Origin: Bradyrhizobium campsiandrae
GTDB taxonomy: Bacteria > Pseudomonadota > Alphaproteobacteria > Rhizobiales > Xanthobacteraceae
Length of the DNA stretch: 64,000 nucleotides
Reading direction: 5' to 3'
NCBI RefSeq assembly: GCF_014529705.1
Contig: NZ_JAANIH010000002.1
Span: 161,572 to 225,571, forward strand
Both the position numbers and the translations under genes were made by a program. Positions 17,178 through 26,365 of this stretch are shown piece by piece. Position 1 is the first letter of the stretch. Every line of letters starts with the position of its first letter. The notes under the pieces were generated by a model. It was not told the DNA's origin. It searched no databases and saw only the letters and a list, made by a program, of their open reading frames with translations.

Positions 17178-19148
17178 ATGAAGCGGATCCTGATTGGCCT
17201 GATCGTGGCTGCCCTGCTCGCCGTCGGCGGCTGGTTCGGCTTCAACCTCTACGCCAGGCATCGCGCCACCGCCGAGATCGAGGCGGCGTTCGAGCAGATC
17301 CGCAAGCAGGGCGGCCAGGCGAGCCACGGCAAGATCGGGTTCGATCTGCCGAGCCGCACGCTCACGATCAAGGACATTGCCGTCGATCCCAGTCCGCAGT
17401 CGCAGACGCATATCAAGATTGCCGGCGTCAAGGCGAGCGGCCTGAGCCAGGGCGACGAAGGGCAGTTCTCCGCCGATACCATCGAGATCTCGGGCATCGC
17501 GTTTGCCATCGACAGCACCGTCGGTCCGTCACCGGTGAAGTCCGACTACAAGATCGCCCAGGCCACGATAAAGGATTACGCCGGGACGATCAGGGCGCGA
17601 GCCTTGCCGGCCTCGAACGCCATTACCGATCTCTACCGGTTCGGTCTCGAGCAGTTCAGCAGCGTCTCGGCGTCCTCGGTCGAGGTGCCCAGCATCGCCG
17701 TCACCGTCGTCACCAAGGCCGATACCGCCAGCCCCGAAGGCGGCGATCTCACCTATTCGGGCCTGGCGATGAAGAACCTCAGGCAGGGCAAGGTCGAAGC
17801 GACCAAGGCGGACCGGCTCACCTTTACGTTCAAGGTGGCGCAGCCCGGCCAGATGACGGGAGAACTGTCGAACCTGGCGATGAGCGATTTCGATGCGAGC
17901 GGCATGCTCGCCGCGCTCGATCCTGAAAAGACGAATGATGACAGCATCCGTCAGCTGTACAAGCGGGTTTCGGCCGGAACCTACACGGTGACATCGGGTG
18001 ACGCTCGCTTCCAGATCGACGGCCTCTCGGTCGAGGATATCGCCGTGCAGCCGTCGAAATTCCGGATGTCCGAGATGCTTGCCATGCTGCCCAAGGACCA
18101 GTCGGCGCCGCCGACGCCGGCTCAGGCGCGCGCGATGCTGGAGAAATTGGCCGACTTCTATGAAGGCCTGCGCGTCGGCAAGATCGAGGTCGGCAAGACC
18201 TCGATCGCGACCCCGCAAGGAACGGGCAGCGTCAATCTGATCAGGTACAAGGACGGGGAAATCGCGGTCGAAGGCGTCGACACGCCGTCGCCGCAAGGTC
18301 AGTTCAGGATGGAGCGCTTCGCGCTGAAGTCCTTCAGCGCGCCGAACCTGTTGCGCTGGGCAGCCGACCTCAGCAAGAACGCCGGGCGGCCGCCCGTGCC
18401 GGACCAGATGCTCGCCTTGTTCGGCGTGCTCGCAGGCGCCGAGATCAAGGGCGTGACAGCGCCCTTCAAAAACACCAGGAAGCTGGTCACGATCGACACG
18501 GTGAGCCTGGACTGGGGGCAACTGATCGGCGCGATCCCGAGCAAAGCGCATGTCGTGGCGAAGTTCGTCACCCCGACTGATCCATCCGATCCGAAGCAGC
18601 TTGCGCTGATTGCAGCCGGCATCGACAAGCTCGCGATCGACCTTGATCTTGGCGCCGCGTGGACCGAGCAGTCCAACAGCTTCGCCCTGACGCCGGCGAC
18701 CCTCGACATCGGAGGGATCGCAAGAGCGCAATTGGCCATCACGCTCGGCAACGTGCCGCGCGAGGCGTTTTCGGCCGATCCCGCCCAGTTCATGGGCCAG
18801 GCTGTCAGGATCGAGGCGGGCTCGCTGGCGTTCTCACTGCGCGACCAGGGTGGCGTCGAGGCCGCCGCAGCACAATATGCACGCGGCAAGAATGTGAGCC
18901 GCGACGCCGCACGTCAGGCGCTCGCCGACAGCGTCAGGGCGCACCGGGAGGAGATCGCCGCCGCCAATCCGGACGCGGGCGCCGCCGTGGACGCCATCGC
19001 AAGCTTTCTCGAAACGCCGGGTCAGACGCTTCTCGTCAAGCTGACGCCCCGCGCCAAGGCGCCGCTGATGCAACTGATGCAGCTTCTGCAGACCGACCCG
19101 CAGAGCGCGCTGGCGCAGTTCAGGATCGAAGCATCGACGGGGCTGTAG
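17178..19148 (+). CDS. Membrane-anchored protein of unknown function
   Basis: A 656-residue protein with one N-terminal membrane helix (ILIGLIVAALLAVGGWFGF) and a large periplasmic part. Residues about 30-100 (GKIGFDLPSRTLTIKDIAV) and later segments repeat a pattern of alternating strands with phrases such as VKASGL and DGLSVEDIAV, reminiscent of the AsmA/YdbH-like repeating beta-groove proteins, but I cannot assign a family. A helical Ala/Arg-rich region lies near 560-630. The start at 17178 was chosen for the GGAG site and the membrane helix; the frame is open 45 codons further upstream. The following 170 bp hold a palindromic repeat. Confidence 0.75.
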   Translation: MKRILIGLIVAALLAVGGWFGFNLYARHRATAEIEAAFEQIRKQGGQASHGKIGFDLPSRTLTIKDIAVDPSPQSQTHIKIAGVKASGLSQGDEGQFSADTIEISGIAFAIDSTVGPSPVKSDYKIAQATIKDYAGTIRARALPASNAITDLYRFGLEQFSSVSASSVEVPSIAVTVVTKADTASPEGGDLTYSGLAMKNLRQGKVEATKADRLTFTFKVAQPGQMTGELSNLAMSDFDASGMLAALDPEKTNDDSIRQLYKRVSAGTYTVTSGDARFQIDGLSVEDIAVQPSKFRMSEMLAMLPKDQSAPPTPAQARAMLEKLADFYEGLRVGKIEVGKTSIATPQGTGSVNLIRYKDGEIAVEGVDTPSPQGQFRMERFALKSFSAPNLLRWAADLSKNAGRPPVPDQMLALFGVLAGAEIKGVTAPFKNTRKLVTIDTVSLDWGQLIGAIPSKAHVVAKFVTPTDPSDPKQLALIAAGIDKLAIDLDLGAAWTEQSNSFALTPATLDIGGIARAQLAITLGNVPREAFSADPAQFMGQAVRIEAGSLAFSLRDQGGVEAAAAQYARGKNVSRDAARQALADSVRAHREEIAAANPDAGAAVDAIASFLETPGQTLLVKLTPRAKAPLMQLMQLLQTDPQSALAQFRIEASTGL

Positions 19149-19174
19149 GAGAGAGAGAGAGCAAGCTCTCTCCC

Positions 19175-19255
19175 CGTCATTGCGAGGAGCTCTTGCGACG
19201 AAGCAATCCAGACCGCGGAGAGAATCTGGATTGCTTCGCTACGCTCGCAATGACG
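19175..19255. repeat. Palindromic repeat, CGTCATTGCGAG family, copy 1
   Basis: An inverted repeat with arms CGTCATTGCGAG / CTCGCAATGACG and inner CGAAGCAATCCAG / CTGGATTGCTTCG around a short centre. It sits between the convergent ends of the 17178 gene and aspS. A second copy is at 31306-31392. Confidence 0.85.
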
Positions 19256-19321
19256 ATGTGGAGGCAGCCTCCTCCGCATCCGCCTTTAGCGACCGCGGAG
19301 AGGGGCGAAGCAAGAGCCGCT

Positions 19322-21094
19322 TCACTTCTGCGGCAGGTTCACCCGAATATGCAGCTCGCGGAGCTGTTTCGTGGTGGCTTCCGACGGCGCGCCCATCAAG
19401 AGGTCCATGGCCTGCTGGTTCATCGGGAACAGCGAGATCTCGCGCAGATTCGTGGTGCCACAGAGCAGCATCACGATGCGGTCGACGCCCGCGGCCATAC
19501 CGCCATGCGGCGGGGCGCCGTACTGGAAGGCGCGGTACATGCCGCCGAAGCGATCGACCACTTCCTGCTCGCCGTAGCCGGCAATCTCGAACGCCTTCAC
19601 CATGGCTTCCGGCACGTGGTTGCGGATGCCGCCGGAGGCGATCTCGTAGCCGTTGCAGCAGATGTCGTACTGGAACGCCTTGATGGTCAGCGGGTCCTGG
19701 CCCTTCAGCGCGTCGAGGCCGCCTTGCGGCATCGAGAACGGGTTGTGCGAGAAGTCGACCTTCTTGTCCTCCTCGTTGTACTCGTACATCGGGAAGTCGA
19801 CGATCCAGGCGAGCTCAAACCGCTCCTTGTCGGTGAGGTTCAACTCCTCGCCGACCTTGTTGCGGGCAAGGCCTGAGAACTTCCAGAACTTGTCGGGATC
19901 GCCGGCAACGAAGAAGGCGGCATCGCCTTCCTTGGTACCGATCTGCGCGCGGATCGCGGCGGTGCGCTCCGGCCCGATGTTGTTCGCAAGGGGCCCTGCG
20001 CCCTCGCCGCCCTCACGCCACATGATGTAGCCGAGGCCAGGCTGCCCCTCGCCTTGCGCCCACGAATTCATGCGGTCGCAGAACGCGCGGCTGCCGCCGC
20101 CCGGCGCGGGAATGGCCCAGACCTGGTTCTTGGGATCCTCGAGCATGCGCGCGAACACCTTGAAGCCTGACCCTCGGAAATGCTCGGAGACATCCTGCAT
20201 CTCGATCGGGTTCCGCAGATCCGGCTTGTCGCTGCCGTATTTGCGCAGCGCCTCGGCGAACGGGATGCGGCGCCAGTTCTTGCTGACAGGCTTGCCCTTG
20301 GCAAATTCCTCGAACACGCCCGTGATCACAGGCTCCATCGCCGCGAAGACGTCTTCCTGCGTGACAAAGCTCATCTCGACGTCGAGCTGGTAGAACTCGC
20401 CGGGCAGACGGTCGGCGCGCGGGTCCTCGTCGCGGAAACAGGGCGCGATCTGGAAGTAGCGGTCGAAGCCCGACATCATCAAGAGCTGCTTGTACTGCTG
20501 CGGCGCCTGCGGCAGCGCGTAGAACTTGCCGGGATGGATGCGCGAGGGCACCAGGAAGTCGCGCGCGCCTTCCGGCGAGGACGCGGTCAGGATCGGCGTG
20601 TTGAACTCGAAGAAGCCCTGCCCTTCCATGCGCCGGCGCATCGACTTGATGATCTCGACGCGCGTCATGATGTTCTGGTGCAGTTTTTCGCGACGCAAAT
20701 CGAGGAAGCGGTACTTCAGGCGGATATCTTCAGGGTATTCCTGGTCGCCGAACACGGGCAGCGGCAAATCGCCGGCGGGGCCCAGCACCTCGATCTCACT
20801 GACATAGACCTCGACCTTGCCGGTCGGCAGATCGTCATTGTCGGTGCCCTCGGGGCGGCGGCGGACCTTGCCGTCCATCTTGACCACGAATTCCGAGCGC
20901 AGCTTTTCGGCCAGCGAGAACGCCGGCGAGTCCGGGTCGACCACGCACTGGGTCAGGCCGTAATGGTCGCGCAAATCGATGAACAGCACGCCGCCATGGT
21001 CGCGAACGCGATGGACCCAGCCCGAGAGGCGGATGGTCTCGCCGATGTTGCTCTCGCGGAGCGCGCCGCATGTATGTGACCGGTAGCGATGCAT
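19322..21094 (-). CDS. aspS: Aspartyl-tRNA synthetase
   Basis: Charges tRNA with aspartate; class II synthetase of the bacterial type (590 aa with the GAD insertion domain). The anticodon-binding OB domain is at the N-terminus ([20 protein letters not shown]). Motif 2 is seen in [19 protein letters not shown] and motif 3 in [13 protein letters not shown] near the C-terminus, with QSPQ-type loop reading [10 protein letters not shown]. The start at 21094 gives [12 protein letters not shown], the normal N-terminus; an upstream in-frame ATG (21139) adds 15 unrelated residues. It is divergent from selO, about 195 bp apart. Confidence 0.97.
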   Translation of the reverse strand: MHRYRSHTCGALRESNIGETIRLSGWVHRVRDHGGVLFIDLRDHYGLTQCVVDPDSPAFSLAEKLRSEFVVKMDGKVRRRPEGTDNDDLPTGKVEVYVSEIEVLGPAGDLPLPVFGDQEYPEDIRLKYRFLDLRREKLHQNIMTRVEIIKSMRRRMEGQGFFEFNTPILTASSPEGARDFLVPSRIHPGKFYALPQAPQQYKQLLMMSGFDRYFQIAPCFRDEDPRADRLPGEFYQLDVEMSFVTQEDVFAAMEPVITGVFEEFAKGKPVSKNWRRIPFAEALRKYGSDKPDLRNPIEMQDVSEHFRGSGFKVFARMLEDPKNQVWAIPAPGGGSRAFCDRMNSWAQGEGQPGLGYIMWREGGEGAGPLANNIGPERTAAIRAQIGTKEGDAAFFVAGDPDKFWKFSGLARNKVGEELNLTDKERFELAWIVDFPMYEYNEEDKKVDFSHNPFSMPQGGLDALKGQDPLTIKAFQYDICCNGYEIASGGIRNHVPEAMVKAFEIAGYGEQEVVDRFGGMYRAFQYGAPPHGGMAAGVDRIVMLLCGTTNLREISLFPMNQQAMDLLMGAPSEATTKQLRELHIRVNLPQK

Positions 21095-21288
21095 GGTCGT
21101 CCCAAAATCAATGTCGGAGGATACGAATCGGACGGCCAAGGGCCGGTCCGACGTTGCGGCAGGGTTTACCCGACGAGACCGGGTGCGGCAACCAAGGGAA
21201 CGGGCTGTTTTGGGCCGAAAGCGCCCATTTTTAGCCGATTGGGCTCCCGGCCTTTGCCATCCCGCGTTCCCCGCCTATCTTTACCTCC

Positions 21289-22761
21289 ATGACCGTCCAT
21301 TTCCCGTTCCAGAACTCCTATTCGGCGCTGCCGGACAGCTTCTTCGCCCGCGTCGCGCCGACCCCTGTCTCGGCTCCCCGGCTGATCAAGCTGAACCGGC
21401 CGCTGGCGGTCCAGCTCGGGCTCGATCCTGATCTCCTGGAGACCCCTGAGGGCGCCGAGATCCTGGCCGGCAAGACGGTTCCATCGGGCGCCGATCCCAT
21501 CGCCATGGCCTATGCCGGCCACCAGTTCGGCCATTTCGTGCCCCAGCTCGGCGACGGCCGCGCCATCCTGCTCGGCGAGGTCATCGATCGCGACGGCGTT
21601 CGCCGCGATATCCAGCTCAAGGGCTCAGGCCCGACCCCGTTCTCCCGCCGCGGCGACGGCCGCGCTGCGCTGGGGCCGGTCTTGCGCGAATACATCGTCA
21701 GCGAAGCCATGTTCGCGCTCGGCATTCCGACCACGCGCTCGCTCGCCGCCGTCGTCACCGGCGAGCACGTCATCCGTGAGACCGCGCTGCCCGGCGCGGT
21801 GCTGACGCGCGTCGCCTCGAGCCATATCCGCGTCGGCACCTTCCAGTTCTTCGCCGTGCGCCGCGACACCGAGGCGCTGCGCCGGCTCGCCGATCATGTC
21901 ATCAGCCGGCACTATCAGGATCTGCTGCAGGCCGAGCGGCCCTATCACGCCCTGCTCGCCGCCGTCGTCGCGCGCCAGGCCGAGCTGATCGCGCGCTGGC
22001 TCTTGGTCGGCTTCATCCATGGCGTGATGAACACCGACAACTCGTCCATTTCTGGCGAGACCATCGATTACGGCCCCTGCGCCTTCATGGATGCCTACAA
22101 CCCCTCGCAGGTGTTTTCGTCGATCGACGAGATGGGCCGCTACGCCTATGCCAACCAGCCGCGCATTGCCTTGTGGAATCTGACGCGCCTCGCCGAATGC
22201 CTGCTGCCGCTGTTCTCCGACGACCAGGAGAAGGCGGTCGCGGAAGCGCAGGACATTCTCGGCGCTTTCGGCGAGACGTTCAGCGCCGCCTATCAGGCCG
22301 GCCTGCGCAAGAAGGTCGGCCTGTTCACCGAGCGCGACGGCGACGAGGCGCTGATCCAGGACCTGCTCGACGCCATGGCCAAGGACCAGGCCGACTTCAC
22401 CCTCACCTTCCGCAAGCTCGGCGACGCCGCCGTCGATGACGGCGCCGATGTCCGCGCGCAGTTCATGGAGCCCGCAGCCTTCGACGAATGGGCCGGCCGC
22501 TGGCGCGCACGCATCGCGCTGGAGCCGCAGACTGCGATTGAGCGGCAAGCCGCGATGCACGCCGTCAACCCAATGTTCATCCCGCGCAACCACCGCGTCG
22601 AGGCCGTGATCCAGGCCGCGGTGAACGACGACAATTACGCGCCGTTCGAGGAACTGGTAAAGGTGCTGGCGAAGCCGTATGAGGATCAACCGGCCTACGC
22701 GGCCTACGCCGATCCGCCGCTGCCGGATCAGCGGGTGTTGCAGACGTTTTGCGGGACGTGA
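21289..22761 (+). CDS. selO: Protein adenylyltransferase SelO (YdiU/UPF0061)
   Basis: A pseudokinase-fold enzyme that transfers AMP from ATP to hydroxyl side chains of target proteins, linked to redox homeostasis in studied bacteria. At 490 residues it is complete. Recognisable blocks are [39 protein letters not shown] (nucleotide loop), and [21 protein letters not shown] with the metal-binding Asn and Asp. The mitochondrial/animal selenocysteine position is absent, as in most bacteria. It stands alone, followed by a REP-like palindrome. Confidence 0.93.
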   Translation: MTVHFPFQNSYSALPDSFFARVAPTPVSAPRLIKLNRPLAVQLGLDPDLLETPEGAEILAGKTVPSGADPIAMAYAGHQFGHFVPQLGDGRAILLGEVIDRDGVRRDIQLKGSGPTPFSRRGDGRAALGPVLREYIVSEAMFALGIPTTRSLAAVVTGEHVIRETALPGAVLTRVASSHIRVGTFQFFAVRRDTEALRRLADHVISRHYQDLLQAERPYHALLAAVVARQAELIARWLLVGFIHGVMNTDNSSISGETIDYGPCAFMDAYNPSQVFSSIDEMGRYAYANQPRIALWNLTRLAECLLPLFSDDQEKAVAEAQDILGAFGETFSAAYQAGLRKKVGLFTERDGDEALIQDLLDAMAKDQADFTLTFRKLGDAAVDDGADVRAQFMEPAAFDEWAGRWRARIALEPQTAIERQAAMHAVNPMFIPRNHRVEAVIQAAVNDDNYAPFEELVKVLAKPYEDQPAYAAYADPPLPDQRVLQTFCGT

Positions 22762-22774
22762 GGCAAGCTCGGTG

Positions 22775-22867
22775 CGTAGGGTGGATTAGCCGAAGGCGTA
22801 ATCCACCAATTCTCCGACGCGCGCGGAAAGCAAAGAGGTGGATTACGCTTCGCTAATCCACCCTACG
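22775..22867. repeat. REP-like palindrome, left of the RAYT pseudogene
   Basis: An inverted repeat: CGTAGGGTGGATTAGC... against ...GCTAATCCACCCTACG, with inner GCGTAATCCACC / GGTGGATTACGC. A near-identical element lies at 23472-23564. The stop codon of the RAYT pseudogene (22863-22865) falls inside this palindrome. Confidence 0.9.
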
Positions 22868-23402
22868 GGCCTGCCTGTTCTCCGAATTCGCCTGCGACCT
22901 TCGTGTCGCCACCCCAATCTTCCGGAAACAACCCCGCGCGGACGTCGCGATGAAATGATGAATAAGGCCAGTCGCTCACCTTCGAAACAAGCCCGTGTTT
23001 GACGGGATTGTAATAGCAATATTCAACGTGGCGCGCGTAATCGGCCTCATCACGGATCAGATGCTCCCAGAACCGGCGTTGCCAGATGCCGCGCTCATTC
23101 CTGGCGCGCCGAACGGCGCTCAGCCGTTCATTTGCCGGGAGCGCTTTCGCGAAACGTGTCTTGATCAATCGCCAACGGAGCGAAAAATCCGCGTCGCCAG
23201 GCGGTAACTTCTAGATGGCGTGCAGATGATCCGGAAGGACCACGAAAGCATCAATCTCGAAAGGATGTCTCTTGCGCGTTGCAGCGACGGCGTCCCGCAG
23301 AATGTCGATCCGGTCGGTCAAGAGAGCCTTCCACCGATCGAGCAGGTTCACCGTGAAGAACCAGCATCCTCCGGGAACGAATGCGCGGCGATAGTCGGAC
23401 AT
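22863..23402 (-). pseudogene. REP-associated tyrosine transposase (RAYT), interrupted by a stop codon
   Basis: Y1/HUH-type single-strand transposase of the kind that mobilises REP palindromes. The N-terminal half reads MSDYRRAFVPGGCWFFTVNL and ends VVLPDHLHAI, containing the HUH (HLH) metal motif. The C-terminal half includes RGIWQRRFWEHLIRDEADY and VEYCYYNPVKHGLV, with the family tyrosine. A TAG at 23211-23213 directly follows HLHAI; both halves are in the same frame, and family members usually have a tryptophan (TGG) there, so one G-to-A change explains it. Flanking palindromes on both sides fit a REP/RAYT unit. Confidence 0.88.
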
Positions 23403-23471
23403 GCGCGACGGATATCGCAATTTTGAGTTGATTGAAAGTGCCGTGCATCGCTGATGGCGACAAGCCGGGTA

Positions 23472-23564
23472 CGTAGGGTGGATGAGCCGAAGGCGCAATC
23501 CACCACGTCTCCGACGCGCGCGGGAAGCAAAGAGGTGGATTACGCTTCGCTAATCCACCCTACG
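23472..23564. repeat. REP-like palindrome, right of the RAYT pseudogene
   Basis: Second copy of the 22775-22867 element with the same arms (CGTAGGGTGGAT... / ...ATCCACCCTACG) and the same central CTCCGACGCGCGCGG. A few arm bases differ, giving small mismatches in the stem (GATGAGCC against GATTAGCC). It lies just before the candidate Pho box of the next operon. Confidence 0.9.
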
Positions 23565-23591
23565 CAGCGCGTGTTGTGGAAACGGGAACCG

Positions 23592-23611
23592 CTGTCATCA
23601 AACTGAAACAT
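23592..23611 (+). promoter_or_regulatory. Candidate Pho box upstream of the GpdQ/Ugp-type operon
   Basis: The sequence CTGTCATCAAACTGAAACAT has two 7-base half sites at 11-base spacing. The first matches the PhoB consensus CTGTCAT exactly, and the second (CTGAAAC) keeps five of seven positions. It lies about 75 bp before the start codon at 23685. E. coli ugp, a functional analogue, is PhoB-controlled. Only a motif match supports it. Confidence 0.5.
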
Positions 23612-23684
23612 ACGCGCTCTAACGCCCTGCCAGGGCCGTCCTGCCGGGGGCGCCCATCCTCCAGCAGCCCCGACAAAGCGCACC

Positions 23685-24536
23685 ATGCCCTTCAAGTTCA
23701 TCCACATCACCGACACGCATCTCGCGAACCCCGGCTTGACACTCTATGGCCTCGACCCGCGCGCGCGGCTGGACGCGGCGGTCGCCGACATCAACAGGCA
23801 CCAGTCGGATGCCGCGTTTGCGGTCGTGACCGGCGACCTCACCCATTGGGGCGAACCCGAGTCCTACGCCAATTTCGCCGAGGCGATGGCGGCGCTGAAA
23901 ATGCCTTACGTCGCCATGGTCGGCAATCACGACAAGCGTGTCGCCTGCCTCGACGGCCTCAAGGCCGCGCCGCGCGATCCCAATGGCTTCGTGCAGGGCA
24001 CCCGCACCACCGAGCACGGCCTGTTCGTGTTCCTGGACACGCTGGACGAGACCAGCCACGCCGGCGAGATGTGCGCCAGGCGCTTCGACTGGCTGGCGAA
24101 GACGCTGGCGGCCGCGCCCGCCGACCAGCCGTTCGTCGTGTTCATGCACCATCCGCCCTTCCCGGTCGGGGTCCGCGCGATGGACGACATCGCGCTGAAG
24201 CAGAGCGCGGAGTTCGCCGAGGTGATCGCGCCCTATCGGTCGCGGATCCGCCATCTCTTCTTCGGCCATGTGCACCGGCCGATCTTCGGCAGCTATGGCA
24301 AGATTCCGTTCTCGACGCTGCGCGGCACCAATCATCAGGTCTGGTTCGAACTCGACGCCAACGCCGCGGACCATCTCGCCAGCCACGAGCCGCCGGCCTA
24401 TGGCGTGGTGCTGATCGACGATCAGAACCTCGTCGTGCACAGCCACGACTTCCTCGACACCAGTCTGCGCTTCCCGTTCGAGCCCCCTGCCGGAGTGGAC
24501 GGTCGCGACTATGCGCTCAACTTCCCGGCGCGGTGA
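23685..24536 (+). CDS. Calcineurin-like phosphodiesterase, GpdQ-like (glycerophosphodiesterase candidate)
   Basis: A binuclear metallophosphoesterase of 283 residues. Metal motifs are in order: HITDTHL (D-x-H), VTGDLTHWG (GD), VGNHDK (GNHD), FMHHPPFPVG (H) and FGHVHRP (GHxH). The FMHHPPFPVGVRAMDDIAL segment resembles enterobacterial GpdQ (FMHHPPLPLG...MDPIA) more than cAMP phosphodiesterase CpdA. It is the first gene of an apparent operon with Ugp-type transporter genes (1 bp gap to the next), suggesting that it hydrolyses imported glycerophosphodiesters to glycerol 3-phosphate. There is no signal peptide, so it acts in the cytoplasm. CpdA-like cyclic nucleotide hydrolysis remains an alternative. 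Confidence 0.8.
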   Translation: MPFKFIHITDTHLANPGLTLYGLDPRARLDAAVADINRHQSDAAFAVVTGDLTHWGEPESYANFAEAMAALKMPYVAMVGNHDKRVACLDGLKAAPRDPNGFVQGTRTTEHGLFVFLDTLDETSHAGEMCARRFDWLAKTLAAAPADQPFVVFMHHPPFPVGVRAMDDIALKQSAEFAEVIAPYRSRIRHLFFGHVHRPIFGSYGKIPFSTLRGTNHQVWFELDANAADHLASHEPPAYGVVLIDDQNLVVHSHDFLDTSLRFPFEPPAGVDGRDYALNFPAR

Positions 24537-24537
24537 C

Positions 24538-25488
24538 ATGAGCCTTGCCGAACCCGCGGCTCTCCCGGTCGCGACGTCGGCGGCACCGCGTCTCAATGTC
24601 CTGAAGCGGTTCACGAGCCGCTTCAAGGCCTCGCTGCCGGCCTACCTGCTGCTGCTGCCCTCGCTGATCTTCCTGGCGCTGTTCACCTATGGCGCGATGA
24701 GCCGCGTGCTCATCGACGCACTCTACCAGCGCGCGACGCCAAAGGCGCCGCTCCGCTTCGTCGGGCTCGACAATATCAGTGCCGTGCTGACCGACCCCGC
24801 CTTCACCGGCGCTGTCGTCAACAACCTCATCTATGCACTGGGCACCGCGATCCCGAGCATCGGCCTTGCGCTGTTGTTCGCGCTGGCGCTGGCGCGCACC
24901 AACGCCGTCACCAGTGCGCTGCGGGCGGCGCTGTTCCTGCCGGTGCTGATCCCGATGGTGGCGGCCTCCGCGCTGTTCCTCTTCATCTTCCTGCCCAATG
25001 TCGGCCTGCTCGACCACTACATCGGCCGCCTGCTGCCGGTGCTGCCGAACTGGCTTGGCGACCCCGACGTCGCGCTCACCGCGATCATGATCATCACGAT
25101 CTGGAAGAATGCGGGCTACTACATGCTGTTCTTCCTGGCGGGCCTCCAGGCCGTCCCTGAAGACGTCATGGAAGCCGCGCATCTCGATGGTGCCGGCCCC
25201 TTCATGCGGCTGCGCTACATCATCCTGCCGGAGCTCAAGCCCACCTTCCTGTTCGTCACCGTGATCGCCACCCTCAACGCGGTGACGCAGGTCGACCACG
25301 TCTTCGTCCTGACCCAGGGTGGCCCGTCCAACGCAACCAACCTCGTGCTGTTCTACATCTATCAGCAGGCGGTCGAGCATTTCGACGTCGGCAAGGCCTC
25401 GGCCGCGACGCTTCTGACGCTCGCCGCCCTGATGGCCCTCACCGCACTGTCGTTCCGCACCATGGCCAAGCGCGAGGGCGGGCCATGA
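24538..25488 (+). CDS. ABC transporter permease, UgpA/MalF type
   Basis: Inner-membrane permease of a CUT1-type sugar or glycerol-3-phosphate ABC importer, 316 residues with about six helices. The EAA loop reads EAAHLDGAGPFMRLRYIILP, which contacts the ATPase. The start at 24538 follows the phosphodiesterase stop by one base. The next permease overlaps by 4 bp (ATGA), so translation is probably coupled. Ugp-type specificity is inferred from the GpdQ-like neighbour and the Pho box. Confidence 0.88.
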   Translation: MSLAEPAALPVATSAAPRLNVLKRFTSRFKASLPAYLLLLPSLIFLALFTYGAMSRVLIDALYQRATPKAPLRFVGLDNISAVLTDPAFTGAVVNNLIYALGTAIPSIGLALLFALALARTNAVTSALRAALFLPVLIPMVAASALFLFIFLPNVGLLDHYIGRLLPVLPNWLGDPDVALTAIMIITIWKNAGYYMLFFLAGLQAVPEDVMEAAHLDGAGPFMRLRYIILPELKPTFLFVTVIATLNAVTQVDHVFVLTQGGPSNATNLVLFYIYQQAVEHFDVGKASAATLLTLAALMALTALSFRTMAKREGGP

Positions 25489-26354
25489 AGCTGATCGACG
25501 CCCTCTACAAGGACGCCCCGCTCGCCACGCGCAACGAGATCACGCCGAAGCTCGGCTTCCTGCTCACGGTCGTGCTCGCGCTCGCCTGGCTGATCCCGTT
25601 CCTGTGGATGGGCGTCGCGACGCTGCGCCCGTCCTCCGACGGCATCAATCTGATGGCCGAGCTGATGCCGAGCCTGAAGCCGACGCTCGACAATGTCAGG
25701 GATGCCTGGGAGATCGGCGATTTCCCGCGCTACGTCCTCAACACCACGATCATCTGCACCGGCATCCTCCTGGTGCAGTTCGTCACCATCACGCTGGCGG
25801 GCTTTGCCTTCGCGCGGCTCGACTTCGCCGGCAAGACGCCGATCTTCTATCTGTTCCTGATGCAGCTGATGCTGGTGCCGGTGCTGCTGATCGTGCCGAA
25901 TTTGAGCCTGGTGGTGCAGCTCGGCCTCTACGACACGCTCGCCGGCGTCATGATGCCGTTCTTCGCTTCCGCCTTCGGCACCTTCCTGATGCGCCAGGCG
26001 TTCGAGGCGATTCCGACCGAGCTCGAGGACGCCGCGCTGATCGACGGCGCCAGCCTGATCCAGCGCATCCGCCACATCTACGTGCCGCTGTCGCTGCCGA
26101 GCTTCTCGGCGTTTGCGATCATCTCGGTCACCAGCCACTGGAACGACTTCCTGTGGCCGCTGATGGTGATCAACTCGCCGGACAAGCGGCCGCTCACGGT
26201 CGGGCTCTCGGTCTTTACCAAGACGGCCGAAGGCACGCAGGCATGGGGCACGATCGCCGCCGGCACGCTGATGGTGATCGCGCCGCTCCTCATCACCTTC
26301 CTGATCTTCCAGAAGCGCTTCATCAGCTCTTTCGTCACCTCAGGCATCAAATAG
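25485..26354 (+). CDS. ABC transporter permease, UgpE/MalG type
   Basis: Second inner-membrane permease of the same importer, 289 residues. The EAA loop is EDAALIDGASLIQRIRHIYVP, and the C-terminal VMIAPLL-type helix and FISSFVTSGIK tail are typical of MalG/UgpE proteins. It overlaps the preceding gene by 4 bp; the binding-protein gene starts 11 bp downstream behind AGGAGA. Confidence 0.88.
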   Translation: MKLIDALYKDAPLATRNEITPKLGFLLTVVLALAWLIPFLWMGVATLRPSSDGINLMAELMPSLKPTLDNVRDAWEIGDFPRYVLNTTIICTGILLVQFVTITLAGFAFARLDFAGKTPIFYLFLMQLMLVPVLLIVPNLSLVVQLGLYDTLAGVMMPFFASAFGTFLMRQAFEAIPTELEDAALIDGASLIQRIRHIYVPLSLPSFSAFAIISVTSHWNDFLWPLMVINSPDKRPLTVGLSVFTKTAEGTQAWGTIAAGTLMVIAPLLITFLIFQKRFISSFVTSGIK

Positions 26355-26365
26355 GAGATTTTCCG

